Assembly: GCA_000333855.2 (NCBI GenBank)
Contig: CM007314.1
Coordinates: 932,260 to 996,259, forward strand
Length of the DNA stretch: 64,000 nt
Origin: Endotrypanum monterogeii
Lineage: Eukaryota; Euglenozoa; Kinetoplastea; Trypanosomatida; Trypanosomatidae
Reading direction: 5' to 3'
Translations under genes and position numbers: made by a program
Shown: in pieces, positions 11,601 to 21,492 of the stretch
Layout: every line of letters begins with the position of its first letter
Numbering within the stretch: position 1 is the first letter of the stretch
Notes under the pieces: generated by a model
Seen by the model: only the letters and a program-made list of their open reading frames with translations
What the model was told of the DNA's origin: nothing
Databases searched by the model: none

Positions 11601-12161
11601 TTTATGCCGCTTGCGGAAATGCGATTCGAGTGCGTGGCTGCTTGGGTAAACGTTCGAGCAGAAACTGCATGGAAACTGCCGCCCCACAGAACCGGTTTGT
11701 GGATAATAACGTATTCCTTCTCCCCCGTAGAGAGGTCCGCGGGATGGTAGCGATCCAGTGCGCTGCCGTTCTCGTCCAAGCTCCCGCACCTGATGCTTGT
11801 AGAGGGCCACGGTTTCACGCAGCTCGATAAGCTCTTCAAAGGCAGCACCGCGCTCCTCCTCGCATCGACGGAGCTGCGCTTTCGCCTTTTCTGCCCGCTT
11901 TTCTTCGTTTTTACTGCAGTACCTCAAATACTGAATCGTGCACTGCATCGTCTCCAGGACACTACGAACAGTATCTAGTGCCTGGCGTGAAAGAAACCAA
12001 TCTTGCGGAAGCTCGACATTGTGCCAGCCCATCTGCCGTATCGTCGCCTCCTTCATATCCCTTGTGTGGGCACCATCGGCGCTGAACAGGCTCTCACCGT
12101 CGACCAGTGAAAGAAATGCTATGTCGCATGGTGGATCGCGGAGGTGGAAGTGGAACGGCAT
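8661..12161 (-). CDS. DZIP1-like zinc-finger protein (cilium/basal-body assembly)
   Basis: This 1166-residue protein starts at an ATG. The N-terminal 190 residues match the DZIP1 plan: a short globular Dzip-like region (about 10-85), a coiled coil (about 85-132), and one C2H2 finger with C165, C168, H181 and H186 (C-x2-C-x12-H-x4-H). The LETMQCTIQYL helix before the coiled coil corresponds to the TIEYL helix of animal DZIP1. A second short coiled-coil segment follows at about 245-275 and 315-345. The rest is long, polar and Ser/Pro/Gln-rich, probably disordered, with a Tyr/Ser-rich SYYSYSYSASEESLS patch near residue 1010 and a basic Lys-rich C-terminus. In animals DZIP1 acts at the basal body and transition zone in ciliogenesis, so a role at the flagellar base is likely here. 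The long tail is lineage-specific. Confidence 0.72.
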   Translation of the reverse strand: MPFHFHLRDPPCDIAFLSLVDGESLFSADGAHTRDMKEATIRQMGWHNVELPQDWFLSRQALDTVRSVLETMQCTIQYLRYCSKNEEKRAEKAKAQLRRCEEERGAAFEELIELRETVALYKHQVRELGRERQRTGSLPSRGPLYGGEGIRYYPQTGSVGRQFPCSFCSNVYPSSHALESHFRKRHKRSETYAAMAAASCAVSLEQQRQQELLETALSPPMATQQASSASPCMTDAPSVSKETADHRGDQSLREEISELRLVVAKLLEQQAELHRGISPACLAAVPQQSTGVGVTAVEPAVGAGSTGPLPGLRQYGTRSREEDILRRLQGELQHTSAQLQRLNRTIDGERSQHESGASDGRDTFPSGHQHQEKHPPHFGVSSEKREIPHLNSGMLHHLTSLAGRGHDEAAASGQRGTAVESSLTLSPFTPPARVVPRQHPVIKHTDETFIPLEQSCMPVDPTAASEAPAGTPRYQQNTLEIQPQSHRPEKLSVSSSSALDLDMGIKQADGVGAALNHGGLTPLSSSSTSHRDSGFANGDRSPVGVNTTVAETSNKETVSREAFEHTRVLPREDSDAAMAQWREKSTWPSTRYGFSLTEESTLQATELHVSAADASREVRVPQEAHAALSIADTGFLLQSVHAAAARAQERAVTAIDAENSLQRYDYLDKREALEPRKQIQRSSSTAKCVAEKERLLFHPPDTATNVRQIRDQLNPDSQVVPAVRGGTMSDVDRPQRSTSPLASRSTQRSQAEVPGSKVASADQNSCRDSGESPSGRLYGVSAPISQSGAPSGPSDAIRRRKMVPVAHLVPEEEASLKSHKISLLNAEKGEPESGRTKKIPPPVASPPPSRGLWEGAQYDTPREKKSVSSGSVYSVKSNIEVSDVKPCSAGIPPLRPSQHDFPSDEAFTIPVDTSTEEASVRREGGTSGPSKLEVLSDRLSNVTPDTAQHSQATRLLSTGHEETGGQAGITPFRSSNQFELADDGQRTPSQAVLTTPESLSVDYSYYSYSYSASEESLSLHAGDPPGFHTDEGQAGVGKTSLVADTAAAPASMSPSHANATRTVHPEEAVAITASTANLDHGCLDVLSQTNRPHEVKDDAKSSADQPQPAIQRKKLPTQLPSSDKQVKGDSSHVKQRHTSPLAALTPKQALKKTKKLFNKIFSKKGS
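11604..11669 (-). other. C2H2 zinc-finger coding segment of the DZIP1-like protein
   Basis: This segment encodes the single C2H2 finger (C165/C168/H181/H186) directly after the N-terminal coiled coil, at the position where DZIP1 proteins carry theirs. No other C-x2-C finger is visible in the protein. Confidence 0.8.
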
Positions 12162-14121
12162 CGCACCCTACTTTCCCGAAAGCGCCTCAATTCTTTTCTT
12201 GGTGTGTCTGTGTATGTCTGTATGCTATTTTATTTTATCTTTGCGAAGAGGGAGTCGATTGCTCTCGTCGCGTCGTCCAATCTGTAGCGCTTTTCTTTTT
12301 TTAGTTTTCTCTGGGCCACTTTCCTATAAATTGTCTATGTATGTGTGTGATAGATCCTTTCCTGCCTTCCTCACCTCAAACAGAAAATCCTCTATGAGTT
12401 TCTTGCAAGAAGCCTTTTTTGTTTTTTTTGTAGTCGAGCTCAGTAAGCGTATGTAACCCTAGTGAACGTGGCATTGGCTGGTAATAAACTCTGGTGTGGT
12501 GCGCTCCGATAAGCAACAAATGAACCACCGAGACGCACGTAGAGGCCCATGAAACACCCTGCTCGTGGCTTCCCTCATGGAAGGGAGAGCAAAAAAAAAA
12601 AACTGTACGCGCTTAGCAAAGATGAACGGGGGTGGCCCACATGTATGTGTGTATGCAGGTATGTGAAGAACAATATCGTCACCAGTAATGTAAGGAGGAC
12701 CAAGACAAGAAGAAAAGACACTTGAGAAAACAAAAGACCATTCGTTACGAAGATGACATGTCCAAGAGGTAAACAAAAAACGGGGGGTTGACACCAGGGA
12801 GTTGTCGAGCACGGGGAGGGGAGGTAAGGGGGGGGGGAGGGGCAAAAAAAATATTTGGCTTTTTTTATATACCGAGAACACATAACAAACACTCTTCCGA
12901 CGTTGTACCTACCAAACACCACCCAAAAGAAGACATGTGAGTACACCATGTGCACCAATTTATGCCCCTTTCACATTCTTTGGTACCACCCATTTTTTTT
13001 TTTTTGGGGGGGGGGGGCCTAAGTGGCAAAACAAAATATTGGAATAGCGCACGACCAGTACATGTTGGCCCCGAGATCAGCCGGGCTCACGTGAGTTCGT
13101 CTACGATCCTCCCTTTTTTTTCTCTCACCGATCACAGTTGTAAACATTTCCCTGGCAAAAAAAAAAAAATCGGAGATAGTGTATGCGAAACTAGGCAAAC
13201 ATTTTACGAGCGTGTCGCGCCAAAAGCCATTCCATTGTGGACATGAAGTGGAAGAAGCGTTACCTTTAATCGCCTACACGCACACACCATGGCACCAAGA
13301 GAGGTATAGGCAGCCGCGGTGTAACCTTTTCATATGGTACCACATTGACTGAGCAACACAAGGTACACAATGCCCCGCACACAGCATCCCCTCTATCTGC
13401 GGTCTAGCTGCCTACATCTCAAGCGGGAAAGGGCTCGCAGATCCGTGCCTTGTCGGCATGTGACCCTGCAACCGCCGGAGGTGAGTCGGCGCTGGCGCGA
13501 CACAGGAGACAGCCACTGCTTCCTAGAGGGTGGATACTACATACGAGCCCCTCCCCTATCGAATGGGACCCAATCCTCCCCTATTGTGGTGAGGGGATGA
13601 GTGTGTCCCGTGCCTGGATAACCCACCCATCGACAACCCACACAAATGAACATTACATTTGGTGCAGCACGATCAGTATCAGCTGCACGACGCTGTGCCA
13701 TGAAGCACGTCAGTATCGTACGAGAAAAACAAAAGGGTCGAAGAAATAGCAGAGAACACGACACCACGAGGGAGGGACTGGTGACGCCGCGGGAGCGCTT
13801 CCGGGCCCTACCAACCCACCGAGGGACCGAGAGTGAAAAGTAGAGAGAAGGTTTGTTACCACACCATTACAGGGTCATTATGTCATGAAATAAATAAAAA
13901 CATAATCAAGAAATATATATATATATATATGTACATAATTGAGGATCATGAAAGTGAGACTGGCGAAGGGAAGGGAGAAAATTTCCAGAGAGGAATTTGT
14001 TTTGGAGCTTTAAAATCATTATTATCTCTTACGCACTCGTCTTGCTTCTTGTCCCGCCGCCCCGTCCGTCAAAGACCATCATCACCAGAAGTTTTCTTCT
14101 TCCTAGCTCTGAGGTGAGTCC

Positions 14122-14157
<36 letters not shown>

Positions 14158-15055
14158 GGAGGGGGGGAAGAAGGGGGAGAAGGGTAAGATGATATGTACC
14201 TGAAAAGATGATCCAGAAGATTCGTGTCTGTTAAAACGAGAAAAAAAAAGAAGAAAAACTGAAGTAAGTGTTCGTGTACGGAATAGATCACTGCTACATT
14301 GTGCACATGGTGAAGTCGCAATGCTCCGTTTTCCTTTTTTTTCTCTTTAGCCAACTGGTACATCCAGTAGGTAGGGGTGCGTGAGGGAGGGGGGGGAGAG
14401 GGAGATGTGGAAGAGGGGAGCAAGGTTATTCCGTGAAAAAGGTGATCAAACAGAGAGCCGGCACGCACTGGGCAAAAAAAAGCAAAAGCATCTGGCATGC
14501 TACCGAGAAAGGAGCAGGGGGGGGTCGTACTCGATTTGCATAAGTAGAATACACATCCATTCCAACCTTCCCACGCCGCTTGTTGGTGATGGGGCGTAAA
14601 GACATAAAAAGACGAGGGTGGGGAGGGAATGGGAGGGCACATTCTCGCCCCAAACATATTTGTATGTGCGCTTGATAAATAATGGGAAGCCAGTAAACCC
14701 AAATAAAAAAAATGAAAGACCGGTAAGTGCCGCAGCGATGTAGTGACCTCTACGCTTATCTGACTCACCTACGCCAAGGCAACGACACCAGCAGTGCGTT
14801 GCAGGTGATGTGGACTTACACGCACGGCACGTCATCAATGAAAGATTTGAAAAAGGCGATCGCCACCGTACGAAAACTGACCCACCTTTCGGGTGTGCCG
14901 CGTCATCAGTCCTGTGCCACCTGCCTCTATAGTCCCCAGAAGAGCAAAGCTTTCAGAGTCTCGTCAGCATATCTTCTCTGCGCTTAGTTTGAAAGTCACA
15001 TACACACACACACACACACGCACACACACACAAACACGCGTGTGTCTCAGAAACT
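12162..15055. other. 2.9 kb intergenic region between S1P lyase and the DZIP1-like gene
   Basis: No gene is supported. Repeats include a TA tract at 13913-13931, a CA tract at 14123-14154 and another at about 15000-15033, plus poly(A), poly(T) and G runs around 12591-12602, 12990-13018 and 13156-13170. A non-repetitive, more GC-balanced island lies at about 13250-13830 and stands out from its surroundings. The long minus-strand frame at 14103-14768 is pyrimidine-driven low-complexity sequence. A purine tract at 12591-12602 (pyrimidine on the minus strand) may serve trans-splicing of the DZIP1-like mRNA. Confidence 0.6.
14123..14154. repeat. CA dinucleotide microsatellite
   Basis: About 16 CA units in the 3' flank of the S1P lyase gene; a second CA tract of similar size lies at 15000-15033. 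Confidence 0.9.
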
Positions 15056-16669
15056 CTACGCTTCGTAGTATTTGTTGAGAAACTCACAGAGCACGTCTTT
15101 GACGATTGACCGATCAGGAATTCGCTGCGCGGAACCGTAGAGTGTACCGCTCGACTTCCCAATCAGAGGCGCTTTCCCTTCGGCACACAATTTCTCGCTC
15201 TCGGCAAAGAGTGTATAGCCTACCTCCTTGACATCCTTCAGGAAGCGCTCCGTTACCTTTGAGGGCGTTTGGAGGAGGGTAACGCTAAACTGCAGTCCAG
15301 AAGGGAATTGAAGGTTGTTGAGTACCCAACCGCGCATCTTCAAGCCGTCGCCAAGACGGAAAATGTCAATTGAGTCGCTGGTGAACCCGAAAGTGCAGGC
15401 GGTTGGATCACCGATAATGCGGATAAAGGGCAGCTTGGCTAGCTCTGTTGTCATCCTCTCGCGTGTCCCAACGATTTTATCGCAGCATTCTACGTAGCCT
15501 TCGACGCCCATACGCACCATCGCCGCCCAGGTGGCAGCGATCACATTTCCCGGTTTCGAACCGCTCACAGCGGGGGAGCAGTACATACCTCCTGGCCACT
15601 CAGCGACACAACAAAACTGAAAGCTCCGCAGTTCTTTCGACCTGTACATCACCGTCGAGGTGCCCTTCGGTGAGTAGCCGTACTTGTGCGTGTCACAAGA
15701 GATCGATGTGACGCCGCGGTTACGAAAGTCCACCACAGGCGCCACACGACCAGTTTTTTCTAGGAAAGGGATAATAAAACCCCCTAGACAGCAGTCCACA
15801 TGCATGCCGATACCGTGTGTGTAAGCAATCTCAGCAATTTCTTTAATTGGATCGATCACGCCGTGGGGAAAGTTTGGTGCTGACGCCGCGAGGGCGACCG
15901 TATCGTAGCGGATGTACTTCTCCATTTCTTTTGGATCCACCCGTCCGGTTGACTCAACAACAGGCACCTTAATGAGATCTATGCCGAAGTATTCCGCCCC
16001 CTTGTCAAAACCTGGGTGAATTGTGATGGGCGCCACCACAGAGGGACGTTCGATCCCCCGCGTCTTGCGTCCCCAGTCGCGGTATGTTTTGAGGGCCATC
16101 ATGATGCTTTCCGTGCCACCCGAAGTAACGGCGCCACCCGCGTCTGGAAGCAGATGCCCGTTGTACATGTGCAACACCATTGACACAATCTCCGCCTCCA
16201 TTTTGCGCGTTGCGCCGAAAATATCGCTGTGCAGTGGATTGCTCCACTGGAAGATTGCCATGACATCGTTCATGAAAGAGGTGTGCGATTCTCCACCGTG
16301 ATATACAGCTCCGCTAAAGCCCCCATCCTCGTAGGCGAGGTCGAGGTCTTCGTGGATCTGAGTGATCAGCTTCAGTACCTCTGCCTCTGATTTAGATTTT
16401 TCAGGCAGAGCAAGCGCTTTGAATTCTCCTTCCTTCGATGGCATCTTGAGCCCACTAACCGCCTTCTTGACTTCTTTGCGGATAAGGGGGTCCGCTAGCG
16501 AGCGAATTCCGCGCCACACTGCCTGGTAGCTGCGCTTCGTCAAGCGACCATCGCGGAAACAATCCACAGTGACGCGCAGTGCCGCGACGCAGCTGAGGGT
16601 AATGACAACGACCTGCGCGGGGCTGTTGCCCTTTAGACGCTCATTAAGATAGTTGGAAAGGGTGCTCAT
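15056..16669 (-). CDS. SPL: Sphingosine-1-phosphate lyase
   Basis: This enzyme cleaves sphingosine-1-phosphate to a long-chain aldehyde and phosphoethanolamine, using pyridoxal phosphate at the ER membrane. In Leishmania this reaction is a main source of phosphoethanolamine. The 537-residue length is usual for the family. The start is the ATG at 16669; a slightly longer frame upstream lacks an ATG. A hydrophobic segment at about 18-36 is the expected membrane anchor. Group II PLP-decarboxylase signatures are all present: TSGGTES at about 182-188, the Asp-Cys pair before CLGGF at about 292-297, and the PLP lysine in SCDTHKYGYSPKGTS (Lys at about 329). It lies between the TRIM-type gene and the DZIP1-like gene in the same transcription unit. 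Nothing suggests loss of activity. Confidence 0.95.
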   Translation of the reverse strand: MSTLSNYLNERLKGNSPAQVVVITLSCVAALRVTVDCFRDGRLTKRSYQAVWRGIRSLADPLIRKEVKKAVSGLKMPSKEGEFKALALPEKSKSEAEVLKLITQIHEDLDLAYEDGGFSGAVYHGGESHTSFMNDVMAIFQWSNPLHSDIFGATRKMEAEIVSMVLHMYNGHLLPDAGGAVTSGGTESIMMALKTYRDWGRKTRGIERPSVVAPITIHPGFDKGAEYFGIDLIKVPVVESTGRVDPKEMEKYIRYDTVALAASAPNFPHGVIDPIKEIAEIAYTHGIGMHVDCCLGGFIIPFLEKTGRVAPVVDFRNRGVTSISCDTHKYGYSPKGTSTVMYRSKELRSFQFCCVAEWPGGMYCSPAVSGSKPGNVIAATWAAMVRMGVEGYVECCDKIVGTRERMTTELAKLPFIRIIGDPTACTFGFTSDSIDIFRLGDGLKMRGWVLNNLQFPSGLQFSVTLLQTPSKVTERFLKDVKEVGYTLFAESEKLCAEGKAPLIGKSSGTLYGSAQRIPDRSIVKDVLCEFLNKYYEA

Positions 16670-16901
16670 GAAGAATTCCTTTGACGCGCACGCCACTCAC
16701 TCCCAGTCAGCAGTTTGAAAAACCTGTGTGATCGAGACCACAGTAAACCAAGGGTGGTTTCCCACGGCAAGTGAGCGGTACTGAGAATAGTACGGCGAGC
16801 AAAGCTCACAGACAGCTAAGAGGGAAGATAAGAAAATTAAAAAAATAAATGTTTTTCTTGTATTCTCACTCCCTATCCAAACAAACACAAACAAAACAAA
16901 T

Positions 16902-16925
16902 CTATATATTTGAAGAAAAAAAAAA
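16902..16925 (-). promoter_or_regulatory. Candidate trans-splice acceptor of S1P lyase
   Basis: On the minus strand a pyrimidine tract (16914-16925) is followed by the first AG at 16902-16903, about 230 bases upstream of the ATG. This is the usual trypanosomatid arrangement. It is inferred from sequence only. Confidence 0.45.
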
Positions 16926-17091
16926 GTTCAGACTGCTTAAGAAACGGTACACTGACCCCGTGCGTCTTGCTCACTAACGGAGGAGAAAACTGTTTCCTTT
17001 CTTCAATACTTATCAGTTGCTGTTAGCCCACTGATAACAAGAAGGCTCAGAGTTGTAACGCACACCAAAAAGATGAACCAGCACACTCCAA

Positions 17092-17093
<2 letters not shown>

Positions 17094-17125
<32 letters not shown>
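17094..17125. repeat. TA dinucleotide microsatellite
   Basis: About 16 TA units in the region upstream of S1P lyase. Confidence 0.9.
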
Positions 17126-17129
<4 letters not shown>

Positions 17130-18917
17130 CCCATGTAGGGGAATCTACAAACCGCAGGACTGGGTGGTAAAATTATCTTTGAAATGACGAGAACAACAAC
17201 AAAGATTGTTCCGTACTCAAAAGATGGAGATGACTTACAATGCGCAAACACATACACACTCACACACACACCAAAAAATAGGCCCAGCAACAGGGCAGAC
17301 AAAATCAAAGCAGCACCCCCTCCGGAAAAAAAAAAAGAAATTGGTACGAGGTGGTGGTGAAGTGGATTGTTGGAGAGAAAAATCGGAGAAGTTTTCGAGT
17401 GTGATGATGACAAGGCGGGAAGATACCAAAGCTTCAATTATGGGTATGGTATACTAAATGACAAGGGGCTGTGATGTCGAGGAAATTAAAAATCTCAAGA
17501 AAAGACTTGACTGATAAATTAGGAAGGGAGAGAGACAAAAGGATATCAAGCACACCACGCAAGGAGACGGAGACCGCTAGAAACAAACGAAAACAGAGAG
17601 ATGTGCAGACGCGCCCTGCCAGAAGTGAACCTCCTAGCGATAATAGACACACAAACAAACCGAAAGGGGGTGTTGGGAGCAGTGAATACACAAACAGAAT
17701 ACAATTGAGAAGCTAAATGATGATAAAATGGTGCGTGTGGTGCATACACAAGTAACGCAAGTCGACATGGCAATGGAGGGAGAAGGGCACCAAACGTGTG
17801 GGTGGGACGAATGGGAGGCGGACGTTAAAGGAGAGGGGTAAGGGAGGAAAGCGTGTAAATATTTAAAATATGGAAATGAGGAAATTAAGGATGTTCATCT
17901 GCTCTAGAGATGAGAATCAGCATCACGGAGCCCCTGTCCACAGCCTTTGAGTCTGGGGGAGGGTCACAACTGCGATGCCTCTTCGCAATGGTCGCGTATG
18001 CAAGACAAATAAAATATCCTAGCTTGGTTCCTACTACACGTACGCACAGTCACACATACTGAGCGCGCGCTTGAATTTTTTTTTTTTTTTGGGGGGGGCC
18101 AATCAATGAACGTTGGGTGGTCTGAGCGCCCCGCTCCTCAGTTGCCATAGCTGAGAACATGCGCATCGTGAATGACCTACATCGGCCTTGTCTCCTTGCT
18201 GTTTGTGTACCAGTATCCTGCTCACCTACATGCGCCTGCGCGTGAGAAAAAAAAAAGAAGCAATAAGAGAAAACGACAAACGCGTGTGTGTATGTGCTGA
18301 TAAGTATCTAACGCTTAGAACAGACTCTCTCTCTCTCTCGCGAGCGCACACACACACACACAAGTAGATATATACACATATATATATATATATATATATC
18401 TATTTACGCGGTAGGCTTTTTTCTCCACTGTCCATCTTCGACGAGCATACATGTGAACAATGTACACGCCTTCATTTAGAGCGAAAAAGAAGCACACCGT
18501 CTCACCGCCACTGAAAGATCAATGTGAAGAAGACGTAGAGCGTTGGTCTAGGGTAAGAAAACATACCCCTCCCCCCTGTCGTCTGTATCACGCTCACCAT
18601 TAGTACACAGAGGTGCAAAAGAGTCAAACCGCCTCGGAGGGTAAAACAAAACACCACCAATCGGTGGTCCTTCATACACAGCCTCTCTGAAGACTACCAC
18701 AGCCACACACACAAACACATACACACACACCGGAAGAGAACAAAGTGAATATTGATGAGCTGAAACAGCGCCGTGCGCATCATATTCCTTCAGATTAGAA
18801 AGTTTTCCATTGTTTGCTGTCGTGCAGATGATGTATTTCACGTCATCCCCTCCCCCCTCGCCCACAAAACTCCCCTCCCCCCCCCTCCCCCAAGGTGTGC
18901 ACATCGGATGCTTCTGC

Positions 18918-20561
18918 CTAGAAGAGTAGAGTGAGAGCCTCGCCAGGGAAAAAAATGAAGCAAGCGGCAATGCGAGAGTGCAGCTCGGTCACAACAAGCC
19001 CACGATCGTCCGTGTCATTCACGATAATTCGAAGGGTGCACTGCTCGCCGTCATACAGAAAGCGGACGACGTCCCCGTTGCCGCACACAGGAAGGCGATG
19101 CACAGCAGAGGTGTAACGGCCGATGCGACCATCTATGACACCGGCGCTGGCCGGCCGCCAGTAGAATCCTTCGGGCACCCCAGCGCCCTGTGTGGTTTTC
19201 TCCACGACACCTATAAAAGAGTCCAAGACGGAGTCGAGGCGAATTTGCCACGAAACGAGGCCGCGGTCCTCAGGGAACTGATTCAAGAGGTTTTTGAATA
19301 TTTCTTTGCTGCGCACACCAATCTGTGTCCCCGGTCCGTCGCGTGCCACGCAGCGCAATCGCACCCCCTCACTCAGCATAGTCGCCTCCACATCTTCGTC
19401 CAGAGGAAAAGTGAGGCGCAGGGGCATGGGGGGTAACTTGTCCACTACGGCAGGAACAGAGCTCCACCCGCCGTCTCTGACCGTCCTGTCTGCTGTGTGA
19501 TCCGCTGGCCGTTGCTTTATGCTGGAAGATGTGGGGTAGGGGTGATCTATGGTGTGCAAATCCAGTCCAATCTCGAGGCTCGATAAAGTCATCTCGGCCG
19601 TGTCGACCACTCTGAAGCCGCTCCCCCTTACAGAGGGTAAATTGATGTTAGAATAATCGTTCATGGGCAACTGACGCTTTAGCAACTCCTCGTCAGTTCC
19701 ATTGTTGTGAAGCCGACGATACTGCAGGAGCGTCTCGTTGACGCTGTTCAGCTGATCGAGGTACTGACCACGTGAGGCTGTTAGCGCTGTGTCTCCACTA
19801 GTACGAAGATGTGTCAAGGTGCGCCGCGCTTCCAGCTCGCGCTCCATCAGTTGCTGTTTGAAAACCTCAAAGCGCTCCGTCAAAGTATTCTCAACAGCGT
19901 CGTACGTTTCAAGGTACAACGTGAAAACTCGATTCATCTCCAACGCCTGCTGCTCTAGTTGATTTTTCACCTCGGCGAGCGCGTGCATGTCGCGCGTCAG
20001 CTGCTGCCGCGCCTCTGCAGCAGCCGCTACCATTGTCACGTGAGTGTGATCACGATGCGGCCCCACCTGCAGGCAATAGGCACAGCAAACCTGTTGACAC
20101 CGGGTGCAGAAAAACTCTGTTCGATACTCCTCATGGCCACGCAGTTGACACCGTCGCTGAAATCTCCGATTCGATTCACTAAGCTTGCCAAAGGCATGAT
20201 GTCGCTTGGCACTGTTCCTGTGGACTGCAATACAGCAATCCTCGCAGAACGCGCACATGCACTCGCCACACTGGATTGTAGCTTTCGTTGTGTCGCACCA
20301 CTGGCACGTGAGCGGATCCCAAGTGCCGCGGCCGAGCACTTCAATATACTCCTCCGTCTCACGATCAGCGTAGAGGTGGAGGTTATGCGAATCGATTACA
20401 GTTTCAGGTGTCGCGCACAACGGGCAATGAAAACCCCCGTTGTCGCCCTCATTAAGTCGAAGGCGGACGCAAGCGCTGCAGAAGGAGTGACTGCAGTGCA
20501 GCCTCAGCGGATGATTGAGTACATTGAAACAGATGCCGCACGTGATAACACGTGTGGGCAT
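18918..20561 (-). CDS. TRIM-type protein: RING, two B-boxes, coiled coil and SPRY-like C-terminus
   Basis: This 547-residue protein starts at an ATG with the RING immediately after it. A C3HC4 RING is complete: C8, C11, C23, H25, C28, C31, C46, C49. Two B-box-like fingers follow, at about 86-122 (C86/C89/C98/C101/C106/C109/H114/H121) and about 138-172 (C138/H143/C152/C155/C160/C163/H169/H172). A coiled coil covers about 178-290. The C-terminal 170 residues show a SPRY/B30.2-like pattern, with SWQIRLDS and IGVVEK strands, then a GNGDVVRFLYD strand and a final hydrophobic strand. Together this is the full tripartite-motif layout of animal TRIM E3 ubiquitin ligases. The RING suggests E2-dependent ubiquitin transfer. 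The substrate is unknown, and the SPRY assignment is the least certain part. Confidence 0.8.
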   Translation of the reverse strand: MPTRVITCGICFNVLNHPLRLHCSHSFCSACVRLRLNEGDNGGFHCPLCATPETVIDSHNLHLYADRETEEYIEVLGRGTWDPLTCQWCDTTKATIQCGECMCAFCEDCCIAVHRNSAKRHHAFGKLSESNRRFQRRCQLRGHEEYRTEFFCTRCQQVCCAYCLQVGPHRDHTHVTMVAAAAEARQQLTRDMHALAEVKNQLEQQALEMNRVFTLYLETYDAVENTLTERFEVFKQQLMERELEARRTLTHLRTSGDTALTASRGQYLDQLNSVNETLLQYRRLHNNGTDEELLKRQLPMNDYSNINLPSVRGSGFRVVDTAEMTLSSLEIGLDLHTIDHPYPTSSSIKQRPADHTADRTVRDGGWSSVPAVVDKLPPMPLRLTFPLDEDVEATMLSEGVRLRCVARDGPGTQIGVRSKEIFKNLLNQFPEDRGLVSWQIRLDSVLDSFIGVVEKTTQGAGVPEGFYWRPASAGVIDGRIGRYTSAVHRLPVCGNGDVVRFLYDGEQCTLRIIVNDTDDRGLVVTELHSRIAACFIFFPGEALTLLF

Positions 20562-21492
20562 TGTGCTCTATGAGGATGTGAAGGTGAGCGAGGGAACGAG
20601 AGAGAAACGGACCAGCGTACCACACGAAACGAGACAGATCAAGCTCCCCTGGGACTGCAAGGGTACCTCGTGGCTTGCGATACGCGTCGTGATGTGCTTT
20701 ATACCTCGCGAAAAATCTCCATGTGTGATGATAGGGATCCAGTAAAAGACAACAGAGCTCGATAGCGTTTCCGCCTTTTCCTGTTTGAATTCCTATCGCT
20801 GGACGTGTGTATGTATGTATACGTACGTTTTTCTCTGTGTATGGGTGGGGGTTTGGGGGGGGGGGGGAGGGAAATACCGGTGAGGCTCCTGCGAGCAAAC
20901 CCTCAACTGAAACGCCTCGCCAGCGCACTACCGTTGAGGGGAAAGGGAGTGAGAGAAGCCGATAGCGGGGTGGTATCCCTACACGTGGCCCATGGCGAGG
21001 CAATGCATTCACGGGATCGAAGAGAGGCACCCACTAGGATCCTTGGTTCGTACCATTATTTTTTTTTATCACTGCTCCTTGCACCTCAGGCATCTCGAGT
21101 AAGCCAAAATCCCTCGCAAAGCGCCTCTGTGCTGAAAACATCAATCGGGTATGTCTACGGATGGCACGCGATCCCCTCCAGTGCAATGCGTGTCGCTTAC
21201 CACAAGGCCGCCCTGCTGTCGTCGTGACACAGAAGAGGGAGATGCTGGAAGTCAAGAAGCCACATCACCTCACAGTCCTTCAAGGTGTCTTCGTTGTGTG
21301 CGTCTGTGTTTCTATGATGAGAAGAGTACAAGGTCAACTCGAACGCACGCACACACACATACACAGAGAGAGAAAGACACGTGCGCAAACAGGAGAAAAA
21401 GAGAACATATAAATGTAGAAGCGTTGCGCTTGAAGAGGATCTGCTACTAGATTACCTTTCCACATGTGCTCTCCCCTCCTTCGCAGTTTGGA
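20562..21492. other. 0.9 kb intergenic region between the ARL3-like gene and the TRIM-type gene
   Basis: No gene is supported. Sequence at 20880-21260 is relatively GC-balanced and non-repetitive. A G run lies at 20849-20869, and a CA/GA-rich patch at 21343-21380. An open minus-strand frame that runs into this region from the TRIM gene is in a different frame and lacks domains. Confidence 0.55.

Larger units (their letters stand above)
16670..18917. other. 2.2 kb intergenic region between the TRIM-type gene and S1P lyase
   Basis: No gene is supported. It contains TA tracts at 17094-17125 and 18376-18400, a CA tract at 18346-18362, a T/G homopolymer block at 18074-18098 and a C-rich block near 18845-18893. 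A short, more complex island lies at 18100-18240. The trans-splice signals for S1P lyase are at its left end (see the separate entry). Confidence 0.6.

Noticed and set aside
14103..14768. Minus-strand open frame of about 220 codons
   Set aside because: It is low in complexity (Ser/Pro/Phe, Cys-Val run from the CA tract) and has no homology pattern.
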